This document shows positions 52,301-61,863 of a stretch of 64,000 bases of DNA, piece after piece. This DNA comes from JBCBRD01 sp039819785 (GTDB taxonomy: Bacteria > Pseudomonadota > Alphaproteobacteria > Rhizobiales > Hyphomicrobiaceae): the NCBI GenBank assembly GCA_039819785.1, contig JBCBRH010000008.1, positions 1 to 64,000 of the forward strand, written 5' to 3'. Each line of letters begins with the position of its first letter. Within the stretch, counting starts at the first letter, position 1. The position numbers and the translations under genes are program-made. Under the pieces are notes generated by a model, which was given only the letters and a program-made list of their open reading frames with translations, made no database searches and was not told where the DNA came from.

Positions 52301-52909
52301 ATGGACGACGCGGTCTCTAGTGTGCGGCTAATGTCGTGGCGACGCGCTTGTGGCTTTATTGGCCGAGACAGGCTTGTGGCGCAGGTGGACCGGATATTTT
52401 TCGATGCGGCTCTTAGGACGACTTTCGACAGTCAGACCGACCGAGAAACGTTTCGCGAGCGCTGGCTGGGGCGCTATATAAGAGACGAGGCTCAAGAAGA
52501 CTTGGCAGCGTATGCCTCGATTGCCGTCGCCGACAACGGTAGTGTGGCGGTTGTGGCCGGATATGTCGTGGGGTCGTTGCTTGATCCGAATTGCGATCCA
52601 CGCTTTGGAGACGTGACCGATTTTGCCGACGTCCCGAACCTAACGGCAAAATATCCTGCACACTTACATATCAATCTGGTTGCCAGCGTTCGTGGGCACG
52701 GCGTTGGACAGAGGCTGGTCAGGAGGATCGCCTCACAGGCGTATGCCTTTGGTGCGCCGGGTTTGCATGTGGTGACGGGGGCTACGTCGCGGAACCTGTT
52801 GTTTTACAACCGACTTGGCTTGCGGCCAGTTTCCCCGGATGATTGGAAAGCGCGTGGGATTGTGATGTTGGCGTCGCGGCTGCCTTTGAGAGTTGGGCGC
52901 CCGGCCTGA
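52301..52909 (+). CDS. GNAT-family acetyltransferase
   Basis: A ~202-residue protein with the GNAT core near its C-terminus: LHINLVASVRGHGVGQRLVRRIASQAYAFG (acetyl-CoA pyrophosphate loop R-G-x-G-x-G/A in the form RGHGVGQ) and FYNRLGLRP. Residues ~20-80 form a long helical lead (YIRDEAQEDLAAYASIAVADNG). The substrate is unknown. Starts at 52289 (GTG) and 52301 (ATG, GAGG upstream) are both possible; the frame extends further into the lipoprotein gene. Confidence 0.82.
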   Translation: MDDAVSSVRLMSWRRACGFIGRDRLVAQVDRIFFDAALRTTFDSQTDRETFRERWLGRYIRDEAQEDLAAYASIAVADNGSVAVVAGYVVGSLLDPNCDPRFGDVTDFADVPNLTAKYPAHLHINLVASVRGHGVGQRLVRRIASQAYAFGAPGLHVVTGATSRNLLFYNRLGLRPVSPDDWKARGIVMLASRLPLRVGRPA

Positions 52910-53124
52910 GTAAGGCACGGGCTGCGCCTGCTGATGTTTGCTCTACTGTTGTCTGTTTAGATGTCTCAGGGATGCCCGGGCCTGTTGTGCCTGCGTTGTT
53001 TTTGGTCCCAAGCCTTTTGTTTGCTTGTTGATGAACCTATGTTGATGACGAGCGCGCTCGGTGTTGCCGTTTTTCGACGGCTGACGGTTAGGTGAGCGAC
53101 GGCAGGTGAAGCAAAGGCCATCCC

Positions 53125-53961
53125 ATGAGCGACGTCCTCACGCGTTCTTCCGATACCTCAGATGCAAACGAGGTGACTGCCGGTGATCGGCAACCTGGAC
53201 ATGGCAATACCAAGACCGCCATCACCAAGACCGCCATCGAAATGGTGGGCGTGAACAAATGGTATGGCGATTTTCATGTCCTGAAAGACATCGATCTCAA
53301 CGTCTATACCGGCGATCGTATCGTGATATGCGGGCCATCGGGCTCGGGCAAGTCAACGCTCATTCGCTGTATCAACCGTCTTGAAAAGCACCAGGCTGGC
53401 CGTATCACCGTCGATGGCACTGAACTGACGGATGATCTGCGTCAGATCGACAAGATCCGTTCGGAAGTCGGGATGGTGTTCCAGTCGTTCAATTTATTTC
53501 CTCACCTGACTGTCCTCGACAATCTTTGTCTGGCGCCGACGTGGGTTCGCAAACTGCCACGGCATGAGGCAGAACAGGCGGCCATGACGTATCTGGAACG
53601 TGTCAGGATCCCGGATCAGGCGCAGAAGTTTCCCGGCCAATTGTCCGGCGGGCAACAACAACGCGTGGCGATTGCTCGAGCGTTGTGTATGAACCCACGC
53701 ATCATGTTGTTCGATGAGCCGACGTCCGCGCTTGACCCAGAAATGGTGAAGGAAGTGCTCGACGTGATGATCGAGCTGGCGGAACAAGGCATGACCATGT
53801 TGTGCGTCACCCACGAAATGGGATTTGCTAAAGCTGTCGCAGATCGCGTGATTTTCATGGATGAGGGGCAGATTGTTGAAGACGCGCCGCCAGCTACGTT
53901 CTTTAACTCGCCTAAATCAGAGCGCACCAAGGAGTTTCTCGCCCAAATTCTCAATCACTGA
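53125..53961 (+). CDS. aapP: Amino-acid ABC transporter ATP-binding protein
   Basis: A 278-residue ABC ATPase of the polar amino-acid uptake type. Walker A is GPSGSGKST near residue 72, the signature LSGGQQQR, Walker B IMLFDEPTSALDP and the switch His in VTHEMGFA. It opens the transporter operon, whereas in rhizobia aapP usually comes last. The N-terminus carries a 30-residue polar lead with a 5-residue duplication (TKTAI TKTAI) from a 15-base tandem repeat. Confidence 0.93.
   Translation: MSDVLTRSSDTSDANEVTAGDRQPGHGNTKTAITKTAIEMVGVNKWYGDFHVLKDIDLNVYTGDRIVICGPSGSGKSTLIRCINRLEKHQAGRITVDGTELTDDLRQIDKIRSEVGMVFQSFNLFPHLTVLDNLCLAPTWVRKLPRHEAEQAAMTYLERVRIPDQAQKFPGQLSGGQQQRVAIARALCMNPRIMLFDEPTSALDPEMVKEVLDVMIELAEQGMTMLCVTHEMGFAKAVADRVIFMDEGQIVEDAPPATFFNSPKSERTKEFLAQILNH
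53209..53238. repeat. 15-base tandem repeat inside aapP
   Basis: ACCAAGACCGCCATC occurs twice in a row (53209-53223, 53224-53238), adding five residues in frame near the N-terminus. It is likely to vary in copy number. Confidence 0.85.
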
Positions 53962-54130
53962 TGAAATGCCGTTGATGCCTAAGCCCATGAGTTTTGAACC
54001 GCACACTTGCAACACTGGGCCGGACAACAAAAATGAAAGCGGTAGCCATTCCGACGCCATTTCGTTCTTAGCATTTGATCCCTACCCCCCCTCACCCTTA
54101 ATCGATAACGTCATGATCAGGAGACCGTTG

Positions 54131-55177
54131 ATGACTTTGATGCGTCCATCGCACCAGCTATCTGCTCTCGCAACTGCTTTCACCGCCATCCTTGTGGGCG
54201 CGACCGGGACTGCCCAAACGGCTCTGGCTCAAACCAAACTGGAAACTGTCAAGACGCGGGGCATTCTTCAGTGTGGCGTCAACACCGGTCTGGCTGGCTT
54301 CAGTACAGCGGATGACAAAGGGAACTGGAAAGGGCTCGACGTCGATCTGTGCCGCGCTGTGGCGGCGGCGATTTTCGATGATGACACCAAAGTAAAGTAT
54401 GTCCCCCTGACGGCGAAGGAGCGGTTTACGGCTTTGCAGTCGGGTGAGATCGATGTCCTGTCGCGGAATACGACGTGGACCATGAGCCGCGATACATCGG
54501 GACTGGAGTTCACCGGGATCAACTACTATGACGGCCAGGGCTTCATGGTCAAAAAGGAGCTTGGCGTGAAGTCCGTCAAGGAACTGGGTGGAGCAAGCGT
54601 GTGCGTCCAGACGGGAACCACGACCGAGCTTAATCTCGCCGACTACTTCCGTGCGAACAACCTTGAATATAAGCCAGTGGTTTTTGAAAAGCTGCCAGCC
54701 ACACTTGCTGCCTACAATGCCAACCGTTGCGATGCGTTCACCACGGATGTGTCTCAGCTCTATGCCATCCGGCTCACGCTCGGCGATCCAGACAATCATA
54801 TTGTGCTGCCGGAAGTCGTTTCAAAAGAACCGCTTGGACCGGCCGTTCAACAGGGTGATGCGCAATGGGGCGACATCGTCCGCTGGGTGCACTTTGCGAT
54901 GCTGAATGCTGAAGAGCTTGGTGTGACGCAAACCAATGTCGATGATATGAAAAACTCAGAAACGCCAACCATTCGGCGCCTGCTTGGTGTGGAAGGTGAG
55001 TTCGGCACGCCGCTGGGGCTGACCAACGACTGGGCCTATCGGATCATCAAGAAGGTCGGCAACTACGGTGAATCGTTCAAACGGAATGTGGGGGCAGACT
55101 CGCCGTTGGGCATTGCGCGTGGGCAAAACGCGTTGTGGTCTGATGGTGGCTTACAGTACGCTCCGCCAATCCGATGA
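54131..55177 (+). CDS. aapJ: General L-amino-acid periplasmic binding protein
   Basis: A 348-residue solute-binding protein (SBP family 3). The signal peptide ends near TALAQ. The mature protein starts TKLETVKTRGILQCGVNTGLAGFSTADDKGNWKGLDVDLCRAVAAAIF, the AapJ signature with the binding-site residues, and includes NTTWTMSRDTSGLEFTG and VQTGTTTELNLADYF. The ATG at 54131 has AGGAG seven bases upstream; the frame extends further but not credibly. A stable hairpin follows the gene. Confidence 0.95.
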   Translation: MTLMRPSHQLSALATAFTAILVGATGTAQTALAQTKLETVKTRGILQCGVNTGLAGFSTADDKGNWKGLDVDLCRAVAAAIFDDDTKVKYVPLTAKERFTALQSGEIDVLSRNTTWTMSRDTSGLEFTGINYYDGQGFMVKKELGVKSVKELGGASVCVQTGTTTELNLADYFRANNLEYKPVVFEKLPATLAAYNANRCDAFTTDVSQLYAIRLTLGDPDNHIVLPEVVSKEPLGPAVQQGDAQWGDIVRWVHFAMLNAEELGVTQTNVDDMKNSETPTIRRLLGVEGEFGTPLGLTNDWAYRIIKKVGNYGESFKRNVGADSPLGIARGQNALWSDGGLQYAPPIR

Positions 55178-55218
55178 CACGTCCCTGATTTTGCGCAACC
55201 GTCGCAGTGGTTTGTTCC

Positions 55219-55258
55219 GGGGCTGCCTAAGATCAAACCCGATTTTAGGTTCAGCTCC
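55219..55258 (+). other. Intra-operon hairpin after aapJ
   Basis: GGGGCTG and CCTAA pair with TTAGG and CAGCTCC (55219-55230 with 55245-55258, one G-U pair and a two-base bulge). A hairpin after the binding-protein gene and before the permease genes is a common way to keep binding-protein mRNA more abundant. Confidence 0.65.
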
Positions 55259-55376
55259 GGCGTCTTCCGCGGCGGTTTCGTGATGTCTTTTGTCGGCGGC
55301 GCGGCAGTTCTCGGGGATTCGGCTTCGGACACTCGCTATGTATTTTGGGTTTTGACGCGACAGGGCGGGAATTGAG

Positions 55377-56579
55377 ATGGCGGATCAATCGCAACCCGCT
55401 CTGCGACCAGGCTGGCAGCAGTGGCTGACGGACAGGCTGTATGATCCCAAGTCACGTGGCTTGGCGTTCCAGCTTATCGTTGTCCTCGGGATCGTCTGGC
55501 TAGGTTATGCGATCGTCACCAACACAATCGAAAACCTGGAAAAGCAAGGCATCACGTCTGGCTTCGGTTTCCTGGACCGCACCGCTGGGTTCGATATCTC
55601 GCAGAAGCTGATCAGCTACGAGACGACCTCGACGTATGGGCGGGCTTTTCTCGTTGGGTTGATGAATACACTGCTGGTTGCAGCGCTTGGCATCGTCATC
55701 GCGACACTGGTTGGTTTCATTGTCGGGATTGCGCGGCTTTCCAGCAACAAGATTATACAATTTCTTGCGACGACATTTGTCGAACTCATCCGGAATATCC
55801 CGCCGCTCTTGATGCTGCTGTTTATTTACTTTGGCGTGTTGAAAAACCTGCCGCAACCGCGGGAGTCCATCGCGCTTCCGTTGTCGTCAGTGCTGAATGT
55901 GCGCGGGCTCTATGTTCCCTCACCGATCTGGGGTGACGGTAGTGTCTTTATTTTAGTGGCGCTGCTGGGTGGACTGATTGCCGCTGTGGTTGCGGCGCGC
56001 CGTGCTGAAGCGCACCGGGTGGCAACGGGGGAACACACCCCCATGCTATGGCGGATCGCAGCCATGGTGTTTGTGCCGCCCGTCCTGGTTTTTTCGCTGC
56101 TCGGATTTCCACTTGCGTTCGATGCTCCGGAGGTTGGCCGGTTCAATGTCTCTGGCGGGCTGACCATCCAGCCTGAACTAGTGGCACTCGTTGTGGGTCT
56201 TTCGCTTTATACCGCTGCATTCATCGCCGAGATCGTGCGCAGTGGCATTCTCGGTGTGCCGAAAGGGCAAAAGGAGGCGGCGGCAGCCTTGGGACTGCGT
56301 GATGGGCAAGTGATGCGTCAGGTTGTGATCCCACAGGCGTTGCGCATCATCATCCCGCCGCTGACCAACCAGTATCTCAACCTGACCAAGAACTCCTCAC
56401 TGGCGGTTGCGATCGGTTATCCCGATCTGGTGTCCGTTTTCGGGAACACCGTGTTGAGCCAGACCAATCAGGCGGTTGAGGTGATTTTGATCATCATGGC
56501 CGTCTACCTGACCATCAGTATCGCGACCTCGCTCGTTATGAACTGGTTCAACCGCCGCATGGCGCTCGTGGAAAGATGA
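55377..56579 (+). CDS. aapQ: General L-amino-acid ABC transporter permease
   Basis: A 400-residue inner-membrane permease with the LS/His-permease fold. GFGFLDRTAGFDI and TYGRAFLVGLMNTLLVA are the AapQ signatures, and the EAA loop IVRSGILGVPKGQKEAAAALGLRDGQ is near residue 285. The lineup of the YtsLAF-like closing helix (SLAVAIGYPDLVSVFGNTVL) is normal. It is the third gene of aapPJQM and has ~8 membrane helices. Confidence 0.94.
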   Translation: MADQSQPALRPGWQQWLTDRLYDPKSRGLAFQLIVVLGIVWLGYAIVTNTIENLEKQGITSGFGFLDRTAGFDISQKLISYETTSTYGRAFLVGLMNTLLVAALGIVIATLVGFIVGIARLSSNKIIQFLATTFVELIRNIPPLLMLLFIYFGVLKNLPQPRESIALPLSSVLNVRGLYVPSPIWGDGSVFILVALLGGLIAAVVAARRAEAHRVATGEHTPMLWRIAAMVFVPPVLVFSLLGFPLAFDAPEVGRFNVSGGLTIQPELVALVVGLSLYTAAFIAEIVRSGILGVPKGQKEAAAALGLRDGQVMRQVVIPQALRIIIPPLTNQYLNLTKNSSLAVAIGYPDLVSVFGNTVLSQTNQAVEVILIIMAVYLTISIATSLVMNWFNRRMALVER

Positions 56580-56591
56580 GGAGCAAGCGGG

Positions 56592-57713
56592 ATGGCTGAT
56601 CAAACACAGACACCTTTGACGGGGCGGCTTGCACCGGTCATCCCGTCCAATCCTCTGCGATGGGCACGGGAAAACCTGTTTTCATCCGTGACGGATACGA
56701 TTTTGACGCTGGTCGGGCTGTACCTGATGTACGTCGTGGTGTCCGGGTTTATGAGCTGGGCTGTCTTCAGTGCGGTGTTCTTAGGTGCCAGCGGTAAGGA
56801 CTGCAATTTCGAAGGCGCGGGTGCGTGCTGGCCGTTTGTGACGGCCAAGCTGAAGGTCTTCATGTATGGCCGGTACCCCGTGGAAGAGCTGTGGCGGGTC
56901 AACCTGACCTATGGTCTGGCTCTTGCCGGGCTGGTGCCGTTGATGATCCCCAAGGTTCCCGGCAAGCTGTGGCTGACGCTTTACCTGCTGCTTGCGTTTC
57001 CAGTCCTCGGCTACTTTCTGCTGACCGGTGCCCCCGCTCTTGGAATGCCGATTGTTCAGACCAGTGACTGGGGCGGGCTTTTGGTGACGTTGGTCGTGGC
57101 GTGTGTTGGGATTGCCGCGTCATTTCCGATCGGGATTTTGCTCGCGCTTGGCCGGCAATCGGATTTGCCGATCATCAAGTGGGCTTCAATAATCTTTATT
57201 GAATTTGTCCGGGGTGTACCGTTGATCACGGTGTTGTTTTTTGCCTCCGTGATGTTGCCGTTGTTTTTGCCGAGCGAAATCACCATCGACAAGTTGTTGC
57301 GCGCGCTCGTTGGGGTTGCGCTGTTTTCAGGCGCTTATCTCGCAGAGGTGATCCGTGGCGGTCTGCAGGCGATCCCACGGGGGCAATATGAGGGCGCGGA
57401 GGCGCTGGGGCTGTCGTACCCGCAAAAGATGGGGCTGATTATCATGCCTCAGGCGTTGAAGCTGGTCATTCCAGGCATCGTCAATTCGTTTATCGCGCTG
57501 TTCAAGGATACGTCACTTGTTCTCACGATCGGCGTTTTCGATCTGTTGGGGATTGTCCAACAGGCGGTGACGTCCGATGCGAAATGGTTTGCACCGCAAA
57601 CCGCTGCAACGGGTTATATCTTTGCGGGATTTGTTTTCTGGATCTTTTGTTTCGCCATGTCGCGCTATTCCGCGTTTGTCGAAAAGCGGCTCTCAGCAGG
57701 CGAGCAGCGGTGA
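56592..57713 (+). CDS. aapM: General L-amino-acid ABC transporter permease
   Basis: A 373-residue partner permease. WVTRNLFS-type lead (WARENLFSSV) and the long periplasmic loop GKDCNFEGAGACWPFVTAKLKVFMYGRYP are typical of AapM. The EAA loop is AEVIRGGLQAIPRGQYEGAEALGLSYPQ, followed by GIVNSFIALFKDTSLVLTIGVFDLL. It begins 12 bases after aapQ with AGGAG upstream. The last gene of the operon. Confidence 0.94.
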   Translation: MADQTQTPLTGRLAPVIPSNPLRWARENLFSSVTDTILTLVGLYLMYVVVSGFMSWAVFSAVFLGASGKDCNFEGAGACWPFVTAKLKVFMYGRYPVEELWRVNLTYGLALAGLVPLMIPKVPGKLWLTLYLLLAFPVLGYFLLTGAPALGMPIVQTSDWGGLLVTLVVACVGIAASFPIGILLALGRQSDLPIIKWASIIFIEFVRGVPLITVLFFASVMLPLFLPSEITIDKLLRALVGVALFSGAYLAEVIRGGLQAIPRGQYEGAEALGLSYPQKMGLIIMPQALKLVIPGIVNSFIALFKDTSLVLTIGVFDLLGIVQQAVTSDAKWFAPQTAATGYIFAGFVFWIFCFAMSRYSAFVEKRLSAGEQR

Positions 57714-57861
57714 CCCCGCCGTGTGTTGCGATTGGTCTTTTACCGGGTGCGTGACTCGTGGTGCATGGTGATTTCACGCATCTCTTTTGTGATGCCTTTT
57801 TTATGCAACATGGCGTGTTTTTGCTGTGGGTTGCCGGCGCTGCGCTCTTGACATTGTACTG

Positions 57862-57876
57862 GAACAAAATAAGAAC
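57862..57876. promoter_or_regulatory. SOS box (LexA site, alphaproteobacterial type)
   Basis: GAAC-AAAATAA-GAAC matches the reverse complement of the alphaproteobacterial LexA site GTTC-N7-GTTC exactly. It lies 23 bases upstream of the SbcD-like start and 8 bases beyond a TTGACA (57848-57853), so LexA would cover the promoter. Confidence 0.72.
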
Positions 57877-57898
57877 ATAGGGGTGTTTGGAGGGGACA

Positions 57899-59047
57899 TT
57901 GGCGCTTACTTTTATCCATACGGCAGACTGGCAGATCGGCAAGTTGTTCAAGCGGTTTCCCGACGAGATGTCGGGGCGGCTGCAGGCCGCGCGGCTTGAT
58001 GCGATTGACCGGCTGGGTGCGCTTGCCCGGTCGCGGAAGGCGCGATTTGTACTTGTTGCGGGCGATGTGTTCGACGCCGAAGGTCTGCCTTTGAAGGTGC
58101 GGTTACAGCCGTTGAAGCGGATGGAAGCGTTCGGCGATGTGCGCTGGGTCCTTCTGCCGGGCAATCACGACCCCGCAGCAGCTGGTGGCATCTGGTCGAA
58201 GATGAGCGGTCATCTGCCGCTCAACGTCAGCCTGGCCGATCGCGCGGAGCCTTTGGAGATTGACGATGATGTCGTCATTCTGCCGGCCCCGCTTCGGCAA
58301 CGGGTTTCATCCCATGATCCGACCGCTTGGATGGTCGCGTGTGAAACCGCCCGGGATGTGTACCGTATCGGCCTGGCGCATGGCTCGGTGACGGGCTTTG
58401 GTCATGGGGATGATGCGAATGCGCTCATTGATCCCATGCGGGCGAAGTCGGCGGAGCTTGATTATCTTGCGCTGGGTGACTGGCATGGTGCCATGAGGAT
58501 TGATGCTCGAACCTGGTATTCGGGGACACCAGAGCCAGACCGGTTTTCTGACAATGAGAGCGGGAATGCCCTGGTAGTTGAGATTGCTGCGCCGAAGGCT
58601 GAGCCAAAGGTTGAGACGGTGCGGACAGCCTTTTTCACCTGGGTTGCGATGTCGGAGGCCTTGTCGGATAGCGCGCATCTGGACGGCCTACGGTCACGGC
58701 TGGATGCGGCGTTTCCAGATGGGCTGACGCGGGCTCTTGTGCGGCTGGATCTGACAGGGGGGCTAGACCTTTCCCAGATGTCAGACGTGCGCGCATGGAG
58801 CGCCGCGCTTGATGCGGAGCTGGCATATCTGGCGGTTCGTGACGATGGATTGCGCGTGCGTGGTGATCTTTCAGCGCATCCAGCTTTTCTGGGTCAGTCC
58901 GAGTTGCTGGCTGCTGCACAGCTTTTGGAAGGCCTGGTTGCGTCATCCGATGAAGCCGATGACGCCGGTCGGTCCCGGCAGGCGCAGGTCGGGTTGCAGC
59001 TGTTGTTGGATGCTGTTGAAACCGCGATCGAAGAGGAGGCAGCATGA
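57899..59047 (+). CDS. SbcD/YhaO-like DNA repair exonuclease (metallophosphoesterase)
   Basis: A 382-residue Mre11-like nuclease. The five phosphoesterase motifs are seen: HTADWQIGK, VLVAGDVFDAEG, LLPGNHDP, IGLAHGSV and ALGDWHGAM. Motif I reads DWQ where canonical SbcD has DWH, a variant found in related repair nucleases. It lies just before an AAA ATPase gene (ATGA overlap), giving a Mre11/Rad50-type pair. The TTG at 57899 has GGAGG five bases upstream and is preferred to a TTG at 57887. The pair is preceded by an SOS box. Confidence 0.9.
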   Translation: MALTFIHTADWQIGKLFKRFPDEMSGRLQAARLDAIDRLGALARSRKARFVLVAGDVFDAEGLPLKVRLQPLKRMEAFGDVRWVLLPGNHDPAAAGGIWSKMSGHLPLNVSLADRAEPLEIDDDVVILPAPLRQRVSSHDPTAWMVACETARDVYRIGLAHGSVTGFGHGDDANALIDPMRAKSAELDYLALGDWHGAMRIDARTWYSGTPEPDRFSDNESGNALVVEIAAPKAEPKVETVRTAFFTWVAMSEALSDSAHLDGLRSRLDAAFPDGLTRALVRLDLTGGLDLSQMSDVRAWSAALDAELAYLAVRDDGLRVRGDLSAHPAFLGQSELLAAAQLLEGLVASSDEADDAGRSRQAQVGLQLLLDAVETAIEEEAA

Positions 59048-61863
59048 GGCTTCGCGCACTTCGCGTCGCAGATGTCGGCGGTTTTGTCGAGCCGGTGGCC
59101 CTGGAGGGTTTTTCCGGGCGGCTGGATCTTTTGCTCGGACCGAACGAGACGGGCAAATCGACGTTGTTTCGCGCTCTACAAGCTGTGTTTTTTCAAAAGC
59201 ATAGTGCGAAGGGCAAGTTTTTGACACGGCTCACGCCCGTTCGAGGTGGGACGCCGTTGATCGAGGCTGATTTTGAGATTGGCGGTGGCAACTGGCGGGT
59301 GACGAAGCAGTTTGGCAGCGGAAAAACCGCCATGTTGCAAGCCGTTGGCGGTGGTGCTTCTTGGCGCAATGCCGATGCCGAAGCAAAACTCCAGGAGCTG
59401 TTGGAATTAAGCGATGCCGCGCCTGGGCGGTTCGGCGCGCTTTGGGTTGGTCAGCGCCATGGGCTTGGCGTGCCTGTTTTGGACGTTGACCCTGATACCA
59501 GCCGTGCCCGGTCCGCTGGTGAACAGCAGGCGTTGCTGGCGGCCATTGAGCAGGAAATCGACGATACCGCAGGTGGGACACTGGCCAGTACGGTGCGCGA
59601 CCTCCTGCTGGAGATGGCCAAACCGTTGCTGACGGACAGCATTGCGAAGCCGCAACCCGATGGACCAAAGGCAAAGCCGCGGCGGGACGGACCGCTGGAT
59701 CGTGCGTTGCGGCATTGCAGTGACCTTGAGGAGGCACTTGAGGTCGCCCGAACGCGAGCAGCGGAAACCGCCGAGAGCCGTCTGAGGCTGGAAGCTATCG
59801 AACGTGAGTTGTCGCAAGTCATGGCGCCTGACGTTGCCAAAAAGCGTGTCGACCGGGTGGGGGAACTTCGCCGCAAATTTGAGGCGGCCCAGAAGGCAGC
59901 TGACCGGTTGAAGCTTTTGACGACCGAGCGGGATCGGGCTGATGCGGTTGCCACTCGCGAAGAGGCGGCTTTTCAGCAGTATTGCGAGGGGCTCGAGACG
60001 GTCCATTCATTGTTGAAGCGCCGCGACGCGCTTCGAGATAAACGGGATCACCTCGTTGCCGATATCAAGACCCTCGAAGACCAGCAGGTGGTCTTCGCCC
60101 ATGATGTCGATCATGCCGAGCAAACGGTCGTGCAGGCGCGCGCCGTCTATGACGCTCAGGTCTATTCTCAGCGATGCGCCGAGATCAGAAAAGAACAGTC
60201 CAGGCTGCGTCTTGAACTTGATCGTGCACGTCGACTGGAAGACGACGTCCACCGCTTTCATGCCGTGCTGCGCTCGTCCCGGGTCACCAGCGAATTGCGT
60301 GAGACGGCACGGCGCGCGCAGCGTGACATCGAGCTGGCCGAAAACCGGATGGACGCCGCCTCGACGTGGCTGAATGTTGAATACCTCCCGGGCAAATCGG
60401 GTGACATTGCGATCGGCGATGCCCCGCTATCGGCAGGGACACCGGTTCGTATTACCTCACCGACGGACGTCGTGATTGCGGGTGTCGGGCGATTGATGCT
60501 TTCGCCGGGCGATAACAACGACATCGGTGATGCAAAAGCACAGTGCGACGCGGCTCAAAGGCTCTTGTCCGATGCGCTCCAGGCTGCAGATGTCGCGGAT
60601 CTGGATGCCTTAGAGGCTATGTTCGCGGCGCGGGCCGAAGCGGAACGGGCGCTGAGTGATGCCGTGGCGACGCTGAACGGGATCGCACCTGATGGTCTTA
60701 GGACGTTTGAAGCGAGGTTGGGCGAACTTGAAGACATGCTGACCGATCTTGGTGATGGGTCCGACATCGAAGCTGAGATCCTGGCCGGTGATGATATCGG
60801 CTCAGATGGGGTCGCTGCTGATATTGATCCTGGCTCAATGAGGACGTCGGTACCGCTGCCGGTTCTTGAGGCGCGTGTTCGACAGTTTAAGTTGGATCGG
60901 GACGCGGCACGTGCACGCCTGAGCCAGGCTGAGCAGACCTTCAAGACATCCGCTCTGGCGCTTGAACACTGCCAGGACAAACTGCGCGATTGCGAAACCA
61001 AGATCTTGGAATTCGAGGGACATTTGGGGCCATCTGACGAGCGCGCCAACATGTCCGATGCGCTTCGTATCGCCGGCGAAGATGCCCGGCTTGTTGCGCG
61101 CGAAGCCCAGCTGGCGGTGGTTGCCGCTCGTGATGACGTATTGGATGGAGCGGCGCTCGAAGCACTTCAGGCGCAGGTCAAAGAAGCTGAGCAATGTGTC
61201 ACAGAGGCTGCTGATCGCGCCCAACTTTTGAAGGATGAGCGGGCCGAACGGCTGGCGTTGATTATGGCTTTTGATGAGGACGGACAATCGCAGCGGGTCG
61301 ATCAACTCGAAGGTGAACTGGCCCGTGCGCGACGCGAAGCCACCCGGCTCACAAATTACGCTGAGGGGCTGAAGTTGGCGATAGGCGCGTTAGACCGCGC
61401 GCGCGCTCAGTCACACGACCGCTTTGCGCGTCCTGTATATCGGGCTTTGGCGCCATTTCTCGAAGCGTTGTTCGACGATGCAGAAGTTGTTTTCGACAAG
61501 GACTTTCGGCCGGTGGAAATCTGCCGAAATGGCGCAGACGATGCGTTCGATCTTTTAAGTGACGGAACGCAGGAGCAAATCGGTCTTCTGGTCCGCCTTG
61601 CATTCGGCCGGGTTTTTGCGGAGGCTGGGCAATCGACGCCCATCATACTTGATGATCCGCTGGCCTATGCTGATGATGAGCGGCTTGCAAAGACCTTCCG
61701 TGCGCTTGAAGCTGCCAGCGCGCATCAGCAGATTTTTCTCATGAGTTGCCGTCAAAGCGTTTTTCGGAAACTTGGCGGGCATACTGTCCAACTGGACCGC
61801 TGGTATCCTGATGCAGGCGGGGCTCCCATCAGGTCGAGCACGTCCCAAAAGCTGACAGCTTAA
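59044..61863 (+). CDS. Rad50/SbcC/YhaN-like AAA ATPase
   Basis: A 939-residue ATPase. The Walker A is GPNETGKST (residues 32-40) and Walker B is PIILDDPLAYADDERL near residue 875, with a Q-loop-like FGALWVGQRHG region (residues ~140-150). Two long coiled-coil regions (about 220-450 and 600-800) flank a middle domain. No CxxC zinc hook is visible at the apex, so it resembles YhaN/RecF-type proteins rather than SbcC. With the nuclease upstream it should process DNA ends or hairpins. Confidence 0.88.
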   Translation: MRLRALRVADVGGFVEPVALEGFSGRLDLLLGPNETGKSTLFRALQAVFFQKHSAKGKFLTRLTPVRGGTPLIEADFEIGGGNWRVTKQFGSGKTAMLQAVGGGASWRNADAEAKLQELLELSDAAPGRFGALWVGQRHGLGVPVLDVDPDTSRARSAGEQQALLAAIEQEIDDTAGGTLASTVRDLLLEMAKPLLTDSIAKPQPDGPKAKPRRDGPLDRALRHCSDLEEALEVARTRAAETAESRLRLEAIERELSQVMAPDVAKKRVDRVGELRRKFEAAQKAADRLKLLTTERDRADAVATREEAAFQQYCEGLETVHSLLKRRDALRDKRDHLVADIKTLEDQQVVFAHDVDHAEQTVVQARAVYDAQVYSQRCAEIRKEQSRLRLELDRARRLEDDVHRFHAVLRSSRVTSELRETARRAQRDIELAENRMDAASTWLNVEYLPGKSGDIAIGDAPLSAGTPVRITSPTDVVIAGVGRLMLSPGDNNDIGDAKAQCDAAQRLLSDALQAADVADLDALEAMFAARAEAERALSDAVATLNGIAPDGLRTFEARLGELEDMLTDLGDGSDIEAEILAGDDIGSDGVAADIDPGSMRTSVPLPVLEARVRQFKLDRDAARARLSQAEQTFKTSALALEHCQDKLRDCETKILEFEGHLGPSDERANMSDALRIAGEDARLVAREAQLAVVAARDDVLDGAALEALQAQVKEAEQCVTEAADRAQLLKDERAERLALIMAFDEDGQSQRVDQLEGELARARREATRLTNYAEGLKLAIGALDRARAQSHDRFARPVYRALAPFLEALFDDAEVVFDKDFRPVEICRNGADDAFDLLSDGTQEQIGLLVRLAFGRVFAEAGQSTPIILDDPLAYADDERLAKTFRALEAASAHQQIFLMSCRQSVFRKLGGHTVQLDRWYPDAGGAPIRSSTSQKLTA

